The translations under genes and the position numbers were made by a program. This document shows positions 57,390 to 64,000 of a stretch of 64,000 bases of DNA, one piece after another; position 1 is the first letter of the stretch; the number at the start of each line of letters is the position of its first letter. The stretch lies in contig CM024190.1 in the NCBI GenBank assembly GCA_013433145.1, forward strand, positions 2,852,001 to 2,916,000. Reading direction: 5' to 3'. The DNA comes from Ascaris suum (lineage: Eukaryota > Nematoda > Chromadorea > Rhabditida > Ascarididae). The notes below the pieces were generated by a model, which saw only the letters and a program-made list of their open reading frames with translations, made no database searches and was not told the DNA's origin.

Positions 57390-57524
57390 GAACTGGTTGC
57401 ACAGATGGTTCGGTTTTCTGTGACACAAACCCTTATCATCTAAAATAGTGAGAGCCTTTCTGCACAAGAGTGACCAAACATACTGATGGTCTCCAAGCTG
57501 CTCCAACTTTTCTTCCACTGAGTC
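57390..57524 (-). CDS. Well-bounded 45-codon minus exon
   Basis: The acceptor is TGTTATTTCAG and the donor GTTC then GTAAGTATA, both close to consensus. The exon is exactly 45 codons, phase 0 at each end. The peptide starts DSVEEKLEQLGDHQYVWSLL and ends HRKPNHLCNQF. It looks like part of a folded alpha-helical domain, but I do not recognise the family. It lies inside the intron of the plus-strand Ly6 gene. Its phase-0 end matches the start of the 20774-20901 exon, so it is probably an upstream exon of the long minus-strand scaffold-like gene, with an intron of about 36 kb. It could equally be a separate minus gene whose other exons were not found. Confidence 0.65.
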
Positions 57525-58083
57525 CTGAAATAACAGTTCTCTTTGGCTATGGTAAGCAAACGATGTTAACGGTCGAATCGCTCTAGAAACCAATTCGAAA
57601 AAATCGTTGGGAGCAAAAACTCACTCTTTGGTAACGCTGTGCAAAAAAAAAAAAAAACGAATTACACTATATGCAATCATTTAACAACTACTAAATAATC
57701 ATGCATCCACTTAAGGTTCTTCTGAGAAGAATGCATCAATAAAGATTCAAATGCGAGTAAAACAATGCACTTTTTTAACGCATAGAAAACATGAAATTTG
57801 GCCGCTTTTGATAAACTAGCATGACGCAAATGAAATAGTTCAATTGGTGTTTGATGGGTGATACAAAGCCAATGCTAGTTTATTATTTGTTAGGAACATA
57901 GAGAACAGTATTGCATCAAATAACTTCAGTACCACTTTTTACAGCACTACTACTAGATGTGACAGTTATGGCTAATCTAAATTTCCGTATTGAATAATGA
58001 GAGAAATGCAACGCATTTCGAAGCATTGCAGAGTTTCTTTCTCATATTGTACGAGCTCAAAATAACCTTCTTGCTTGTTTCAG

Positions 58084-58232
58084 TCAATTCTGAAATATCG
58101 CTTGAATTGAGCGTAGTGTGGAAAAAACCTTACCTAATTTCAAAATCTTTGCTACTGAACGGAACAATTTATCTCGACTACCGTCGACCTTTTAACTATT
58201 TTGCTTTTAATGAACTTAATAATCGCTTTTGA
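58084..58232 (+). CDS. Possible alternative last exon of the Ly6 gene
   Basis: A strong acceptor (TTCTTGCTTGTTTCAG) opens a phase-1 frame of 49 codons and TGA (starts NSEISLELSVVWKKPYLIS). Phase 1 is what the 56259-56420 exon needs. Used as a terminal exon it would replace cysteines 6-10 and the GPI tail with a Cys-free sequence, probably a non-functional or soluble form. The exon at 58288 is the better continuation. Confidence 0.3.
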
Positions 58233-58287
58233 AAAAGCCTATCCAATTTAGCGATTCCATTTTCGTAGTGATATTTCTCTATTTCAG

Positions 58288-58344
58288 CTAGTTATGAAAT
58301 CAGTGTAATGAATATCCAATATGGTTGGAATCTATGGCAGAAAG
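58288..58344 (+). CDS. Ly6-type gene, middle exon
   Basis: Bounded by TTCTCTATTTCAG and AAAG then GTTCGT, 57 bases, phase 1 at both ends. It links the two halves of the Ly6 domain, reading SYEISVMNIQYGWNLWQK and then forming Gly at the junction so that the next exon begins Gly-Cys-Lys-Ser-Asp. The Trp followed by Gly-Cys fits the strand before cysteine 6 in nematode Ly6 proteins. The acceptor is excellent and the donor somewhat weak. Phase agreement on both sides is strong support. Confidence 0.68.
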
Positions 58345-58447
58345 GTTCGTTCATTTCAGTATCTCTTAATTAGACAATGAGCATGCTTGCTTGTAATGCT
58401 TTTGCTCTACTCATTGTTTGTGAGCCTTAGGGTATAAATGCCAACAG

Positions 58448-58743
58448 ACCGTCTAGAGAGGCATCCCGACAATACCAGTGAGCCAGGGTACTGCAACCGA
58501 TTGCCTTCTGGAAGTAATGGAATGAATTCTGGACCCGATAAGGGGTCGACGATTACTCGGCGAAACATTAGAATTTCGTAACCAAGAGTGCTAGCACTTC
58601 GCCATTCAATGCGGAGACGGAGCTTCTCCTTCTTCGGCGTTCACCCAAGTGGACTCAGTTTTAGCCTCTTGAGAAACGCAATGAATAAGCATTTTTACCC
58701 TGTCGATAGCATCACCTTTACTGGGGAAGTTGAAAGGACCTGA
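58448..58743 (+). other. GC-richer island in Ly6 intron, PTB-like peptide
   Basis: One plus frame reads RLERHPDNTSEPGYCNRL, crosses a TAA near 58580, and goes on with GVHPSGLSFSLLRNAMNK and then HFYPVDSITFTGEVERT before TGA at 58741. The last part resembles the H-Y-P-V-x-S/T-V-T-F strand of tensin-type PTB domains. The stop, a second open frame and the lack of good splice sites suggest a pseudogene fragment or chance. A possible 30-base micro-exon (58448-58477, donor GTGAGC, phase 1) is also present. Confidence 0.3.
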
Positions 58744-59041
58744 AAAAAGTATTACTGTGCTGCTATGGCTAATTCTTTCAACTTAGACGCATTCATTCAA
58801 TTCAAAAATAGACTAGACAATGGTTTCTTAATGCTTTTGATAGACCATTTACCTCACTTATCTCTCCTCCATCCACCCGATTTTCTCCCATTACTGTCAC
58901 ACAAATCAATGTTTTTCCATCTCGAAACACATCCACAACGTATTTCCCTCTCGTTGCATTTCACTTCCACCTTTATTTGCATAAATGTCCATTTTTGAAT
59001 AATTTTTATCGTCTTTTGCATATCATTGTCATTATTCACAG

Positions 59042-59265
59042 GATGCAAATCTGATGAGTTGGAAAGTATCGTAAATGTGACAGAAACGAAATACGACAAC
59101 GGTTGCTTTGAGGGGAACGTCACTAGACCATTGAACGCATATAATCAAATCAACACACAATGCATTTGCAATGACAAAGATTTCTGCAACTTTGCCTCAT
59201 CGCCTTCTTCATTGTGTTGTTTGTTCGTTATCGTATTTGTTGTACTTCTGCTATATTACTGTTGA
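59042..59265 (+). CDS. Ly6-type gene, last exon with CN motif and GPI tail
   Basis: The acceptor is TCATTATTCACAG, entered in phase 1. It encodes Cys-Lys-Ser-Asp, Asn-Gly-Cys-Phe-Glu-Gly, and the hallmark end CICNDKDFCN (Cys-x-Cys, then Asp-x-Cys-Asn), bringing the total to ten cysteines. Two N-glycosylation sites (NVT) are present. After a small Ser/Ala/Pro stretch (a likely GPI attachment site), a hydrophobic tail LCCLFVIVFVVLLLYYC ends at TGA, as in GPI-anchored Ly6 proteins. No cytoplasmic part is present. An ATAAAA string about 70 bases on may serve for polyadenylation. Confidence 0.85.
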
Positions 59266-60113
59266 GTCGTAAAGTTTCTTATTGTTCACTTATGGTGATA
59301 TTTTTTGCTCGAATAACCTCATCAAATTTCTACACATAAAACATCATCAAACGGCAGCGAAAGGGATAGAGAAGGCAAAAAAAAAATCATGGTGATACCT
59401 CGGGTTAACGATAGATAAACCCGACCTCCCAAAACGGTAAGCCTGCTAGATATGTCGATGCTAGATAAACGGAAAGCCTGCTAAAAGTCGATGATGTGCA
59501 ATGCCTTTTTTTCAACTCCTTTCGTTCACTTCAAAATTTTCACCTTGTTCTGCTAGTATGGAGATATTTGGACTTCTCATAGTGATTGTTTAAATGCGAA
59601 ACAGATACGTTGATCATGAAGGTAGGAGTTTTCAAGCGTATTTCAAATATTTCTAACGAATTTGGCTCGCTTCATTCAAGAAAAAAAAACTCAACAGCTT
59701 ATAAGTCCCGTGATCTGTTAATGCTCTTCCATCACATGAAAGAGAAATTCTATCTCTTCACTTCGTGATTACGCAAATTTGCGATCTATATATGGCAAGA
59801 ACTAAAAGATGCTTACAATGATAAGTCTTTTTTTCATTCGCTTAGAAATAACTCCATTTTTGAACAAATTGATTCGGATTACTGCAAGTGAACTTCTTTG
59901 TTAGGTTTTGTTACTCGCTACGACGAAAATAGCTTCTCAATATTCTTTTGATATGGCACAGTGTTATTACAAACCATAAAGCTTCTTTTTATTATCGCTC
60001 ACCTCACTTTGATGAAAATGAAGCGATCTAAGAGTACTGTAATTGAATCCATTGATTCTCCTAAATTTTCTATAAAGTGAGAATTTTTCACTACTTCACT
60101 TATGTTCGTTCAG
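59266..60113. other. Intergenic DNA after the Ly6 gene
   Basis: Contains an imperfect duplication at 59412-59500 (GATAAAC...AGCCTGCTA...GTCGATG twice). There is also a short ATG frame (MEIFGLLIVIV) at 59560, followed by possible GT donors. No firm gene. Confidence 0.35.
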
Positions 60114-60209
60114 GTGTTTGCCCTTTTTTGATGTGGGAAGGGAAGCAGATGCTCGTAGGCTGCCCTCATTTGTAAACCTTCGGAGGAGACGGAAGGGAAG
60201 GACAGGAAG
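60114..60209 (+). CDS. Candidate plus-strand exon with basic tail
   Basis: A good acceptor (TATGTTCGTTCAG) and a good donor (GGAAG then GTGAGAGA) enclose 96 bases, phase 2 at both ends. The 31 codons give CLPFFDVGREADARRLPSF and then NLRRRRKGRTG. The four-Arg cluster could be a nuclear signal or a processing site. The minus strand is also open from ATG 60287 (MRESNCFREFFKRKAINKR) with a phase-2 GTGAAG donor, so the strand is not certain. Family unknown. Confidence 0.35.
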
Positions 60210-61060
60210 GTGAGAGAGAAGGTTTGCTACGCGCTTGTTTATAGCCTTCCTCTTGAAAAATTCGCGAAAACAGTTAGATTCCCTCATGAATTAAGCTGCT
60301 AACTAGTGAAGTGTTTATTCGTACGTTCGCTTAGTACAACTTGTCAATTGCAGTATTAAAAAAACTCAGACATAAAAAAGATGTGATAGTGCATGGCAAT
60401 TAATTCGCATAGTTTAGGTCCAGCAAATTACGATAGAAGATATGGATTAAACGTAACTTACTCAGGAATCGAAAGAAATTTGAAAGAAATTTTAGCTAAG
60501 CAGACAACGACACTCTGACATAAGATGACATGATCGAATTAAGAGTATCAAGGTATAATACATTTAGAGAAGTATCAAGGTATAATACGATTTTGATGGC
60601 GAGAAAACTCCAACGAATATTTAGAACTAGCATATCCACATTTATGTAGTCAGCCTTCATAGTAGTATTCGGTCGATGAATCTATAATCATTTAAGCAGC
60701 ACAAAGCATGCATTGAAAGCGTATGTGAACGAATGTTTTAAGTTTTATAATTTCAACAGCTTAAATAGGCCACTATATAGAAGCATATCGAGAATTTTGG
60801 CAGAAACATCGTGCATTTTGAAGGTGACAAAATGAGAAATATTACCTCACTCTTAAAATAATAACTATTCTCTATAAAACTATATTGCTTATAATGGGCG
60901 TTTAGAGAAGATGCTCAATGCTGCAAAAGTTTTTTTTAATGCTGAAAAGCTTAACATGGTATAGACATACATAGTGCATAGAAAGCGAGATATAGTATAA
61001 TATGATACATTATATCAGAGATAAAGTTAAACGCTGCTCAGGGCACACCTGGCCAAGAAA
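60210..61060. other. AT-rich DNA with a short tandem duplication
   Basis: AGTATCAAGGTATAATAC occurs twice at 60545-60588, separated by a few bases. There is no exon support. Confidence 0.45.
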
Positions 61061-61318
61061 ATCACGGGGGTAGAAATTAAATGTTCCTGAAAAAGAGGCG
61101 CACCTTTTCGCCGTCCCACATCCCGAAATGGAACTGCAAGGCGACTGAGCGAACTACGTCCGTGTAGAAGTGCTTTTTCGCCTTATGATGTGAGTGTGTC
61201 AGAATCTATAATAACAGATACAAAAGTATGTGGTATTAAACTGGTGCTCAAATGGCTGAGAATTGCAGGTATGCAATATTTCATGCGGACTTATCGTACA
61301 TACTGCCATCTTTTGTGA
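61061..61318 (+). other. GC-richer island open in three plus frames
   Basis: Around 61080-61200 all three plus frames give protein-like text: MFLKKRRTFSPSHIPKWN, EAHLFAVPHPEMELQGD, and a frame open from 61094 to 61318 that contains RNGTARRLSELRPCRSAFSP. A good donor (TATGAT then GTGAGTGT) is present, but no acceptor. This is consistent with a copy of a dispersed repeat or with a real exon. Confidence 0.3.
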
Positions 61319-62252
61319 AATGTCAGTCTGTTTGATAAGCCTGAGTTTATGCAAACATCACGTAACTCTACAGTTGTAAGAGTGAATTTCTAAGAAGCAA
61401 ATCATCCTCTGCCGGAAGAGCAACTTATTATTTCCTGATCGCGAGAGATTTCGTGATTAATTCTCATTTTCACGACAATTTTCAACTTAGTTTTGGAAAA
61501 TAAAGAGGCATTTATGATGCAATGAAGAAAGATCGTGTTCTCCACAATTCAAGTTACGTTTTCAGCTTACATAAAACAATCCAACTGCATGCTACGTTAA
61601 TCTCCGATGCAATCAATCAATGAAATTACCTATTAAAATGGTTGAAATAAACGAACTCATCAATACGTTTGACAGCAATATTCATGTGGTACTCTAGATT
61701 TTGCACTATGATAATTTAAAAACAAACGCTTAAGATTCCACTGAGGCGAACGAATCGGGCTGAAATTTCCCGAGGGATCGCTACTAGTTCTCGAAAAATC
61801 TCATTACTAAGATCTCAGAAGCAAAATCTTTTAGATTTAGGTATTAGAAGTGGAAAGTTTTTCCACCGTTGTATTGATCCCTTTTGTAAAAGGTGGTCCC
61901 TATGATTGTGATGCCAACCAACGATCATAATTGCTTTGGGATGTATCTGCCAGAAGAGGGGAATAGGGAGGAGGAGAAGGAAGGAAGGAAATCGACGAAT
62001 TCGATGGATTGTTCAAGTTCATCTAGATGTTCATGTGGAATTCATCTTAGCAGAATTTCGACCACCTTTTCGATAGATCAGCTACTAAATCTAACGATAA
62101 GCTCAACATGCGGTACGATGATTTCCATCCCCTATGTTCCGTACCTTGACATTGCCGCACTCGAACTATAGTGAACAATCCTCGACATTTGCTGCTGAAT
62201 AAATCCACTAGATAACATACATCGATCTTGACATTCTGCGCCTTTTACCGAG
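61319..62252. other. AT-rich DNA with one open frame
   Basis: The plus frame 61893-62171 (92 codons, Glu/Arg- then Ser/Cys-rich) has no acceptable splice sites. Nothing else is supported. Confidence 0.3.
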
Positions 62253-62341
62253 AATACGAGAATGTTGAGGTGACGCAAAATTTGGATCTTCTGAACGATG
62301 AAGGGATCGGTTTTTGTTTCCAGTCTCAAATATTTCTCCAG
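62253..62341 (+). CDS. Candidate exon, strand uncertain
   Basis: On plus, after CCTTTTACCGAG, a phase-1 frame reads YENVEVTQNLDLLNDEGIGF and reaches a CAG then GTAGAAG donor; without that donor it stops at TGA 62383. On minus, the same DNA reads LRLETKTDPFIVQKIQILRH, and a third reading is also open. All look like protein. The acceptor ends in GAG rather than CAG, which is unusual. Confidence 0.28.
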
Positions 62342-62850
62342 GTAGAAGATCAAACATTAAAAAAATTGAAAGTAGAGACATGAGACGTTTTAATGCTGTC
62401 GTTTAGGTCGCTCACGTGATCGAAAGAAAAAGACGCAGGGCACCTTGATGGATTGCTGCAATCCGGCAACACCAGCGTGCTCATAAATTTAGTGAATTCT
62501 GTGTCTGTTATAATTCCAGTGAATCACTTCTTAAATACCCTCAGAGCCTTACGGTATTTCAGAATTGTAGGGAAGGGAATGATGAGCTGTTGATGGCTGT
62601 TAGGAATTACGCGTCCTCGACTTGATACTTGAGATACCCCTCAAGAAATGCCTGTAGAGACCAGTCAGATCACCTTATCGCACTTGTACTCTTTGAGGAT
62701 TACCGAGAAAGATCAGTAGAATGATTGATTCGAATGCTATCAAGCTGATTCTCTTTCGCAGCTGTATATCATTCGATATATGACTGCTGATTGCAACGAT
62801 CACTTCGATTTCAACAATGCAATCAGCCCATATTTTCATGAATTGTGCAG
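62342..62850. other. Intronic or intergenic DNA
   Basis: Moderately AT-rich, with no supported feature. Confidence 0.35.
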
Positions 62851-63079
62851 ATAATGACTTTTTGTTAGTGCCATCTTTTTTCCGTGGTTCTCTTCGCCCG
62901 AGAATGTCTGAGAATTACCTGCTCGAAGCATTTTCTCTATGTGCTAAACATAAATCAAGAATATATGGCTTTCTGGGGCAGCGCTCAAATTACTTGGGCA
63001 ATTCCAATGCACTTCAATTTCTCAGCAAATTGGGGCCGTCGAACAACATATCTTCACTAAACTTTTACAATTTATCTTA
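62851..63079 (+). CDS. Candidate plus-strand exon, 75 codons
   Basis: Enters after TTTTCATGAATTGTGCAG in phase 1 and leaves at CTTA then GTAAGATC in phase 2, or ends at the in-frame TAG at 63079-63081. The peptide starts NDFLLVPSFFRGSLRPRMSE and includes YLLEAFSLCAKHKSRIYGF. Joining to the 63282 exon would create TAA at the junction, so it is either a terminal exon or belongs to another splice pattern. Family unknown. Confidence 0.35.
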
Positions 63080-63281
63080 GTAAGATCGCCGTCATCAATG
63101 CTGTCATAAGACTGCTCTGAATGACTTTTAACAACTTTTGCGAAAGTTCTAACTTAACAATAAAATTGACCACATGAGATGTTACCGGAAGTAAGATTAG
63201 CATAAATTGATATTTGATTTGTTGACGAATCATTTGCATTTCTCACAATCACATATAAAATCGGTGACATGTGATCTGCAG

Positions 63282-63483
63282 AAAAAAAAAATTATTGAAA
63301 CTTTTAGCCGAATGTGATGACAACACGGCGATAAAAAGGTGCATCAATCGGTCATTCGACAACAATATGATATTGACGAAAACAAATGCCTTTGCCCGTC
63401 GTTTCTTAAATCGAAGTGAATTTGTTGCTCACATCGTTTTGCCGGGCCTCTTGAATGCCCTCTATTTGCGCCTAACTCTATGA
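63282..63483 (+). CDS. Candidate terminal exon, 66 codons
   Basis: The acceptor is GTGATCTGCAG, entered in phase 2, followed by a run of ten A. The only open frame gives LLKLLAECDDNTAIKRCINR and ends with an aliphatic HIVLPGLLNALYLRLTL before TGA. Residue mix and codon use look coding, and the other two phases stop quickly. It is the strongest of the exon candidates right of the Ly6 gene. No family is recognised. Confidence 0.42.
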
Positions 63484-64000
63484 AATAATAATTTTAAATA
63501 TATGCCAGTCTTTTAGAAATTTTTTGCTTCATAGTTGGAAATTATTCTACTGTTGAAACTGTTGAACAGACAGATAGATAGACGAATGTAACGCACGCAG
63601 ACAGCACCGCCATAATCCAACAACGTATAAAAACTGGAGGGAAGGGGGGGGGGGGGGGGAGAGAGAGAAGGAGGTATTCAACATTCCACTTCATCTGAAA
63701 ACATTCAGTGAAATTTAAAAATTTTCAACTGTAGCTGATTTCTTGCAATCAGAATCCACTCAATTTCTATGCTATAATATTCGATGCTTACTCTAATTCT
63801 TCTATTTTTTTTTCTTCAACGATAAACAGTTTTCGAAAAATTCGTCGATCGTCGTCGATCGTCGACCGAATAAAATTTACTTCTCATGTTGTTTCGTTTG
63901 CGCTCCATGATGAACACTGAAAACAAATGAGTACCTAAATTTAGAAACCCCAATTAAACAAAATAATCGCGTGGTTCGATCGTTCACACACTAGAAGCCC
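63484..64000. other. Right-end intergenic DNA
   Basis: Contains the G16-GA repeat at 63644-63668 and CGATCG-rich inverted sequence at 63840-63868. No exon is supported. Confidence 0.4.
63644..63668 (+). repeat. Poly-G (16) followed by GA repeat
   Basis: Sixteen uninterrupted G, then AGAGAGAGA. The run could form a G-quadruplex. Confidence 0.9.

Overview
This is eukaryotic DNA, most likely from a nematode. The basis is low overall GC, nematode-style splice signals (TTTCAG acceptors, GTAAGT or GTATGT donors), a Ly6-type GPI-anchored protein spread over short exons, and very long introns that hold AT microsatellites. A clade V (strongylid-like) parasite would fit the large introns, but the sequence does not prove it. 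I found no bacterial operon, CRISPR array, phage, rRNA, tRNA or spliced-leader gene, and no transposase that I can name.

Minus strand: the main object is one very extended gene, read from right to left and running off the left edge. Its best exon (1769-2782) encodes 337 residues of Ser/Pro-rich, probably disordered sequence with a PxxP stretch and a six-proline run. Further exons fit its reading phase: 251-338 (proline-rich plus an acidic Asp4-Leu-Tyr-Glu-Glu-Ile motif), a possible 30-base micro-exon at 587-616, a Ser/Arg-rich exon at 20774-20901, an ATG-bearing first exon at 30713-30891 with a 5' leader to 30964, and a well-bounded 45-codon exon at 57390-57524. Joined, they suggest a signalling or cytoskeletal scaffold whose catalytic or adaptor domain lies outside the window, with introns of about 18-37 kb and at least one alternative promoter.

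Plus strand: 56.0-59.3 kb holds a Ly6/uPAR (three-finger) gene with ten cysteines, a terminal D-x-C-N motif and a hydrophobic C-terminal tail typical of GPI anchoring. The 57390-57524 minus exon sits inside its second intron, so two genes interleave on opposite strands. Further right (60.1-63.5 kb) are several plus exon candidates, the best being 63282-63483.

The remaining ~50 kb is AT-rich intronic or intergenic sequence. It carries three long AT-dinucleotide tracts, purine and other simple repeats, and scattered GC-richer islands in which several frames are open and the strand cannot be decided. Some have good splice sites and are listed as exon candidates at low to moderate confidence. No candidate outside the two main genes could be assigned to a family, and many exon calls rest on splice-site and phase logic rather than recognised homology.
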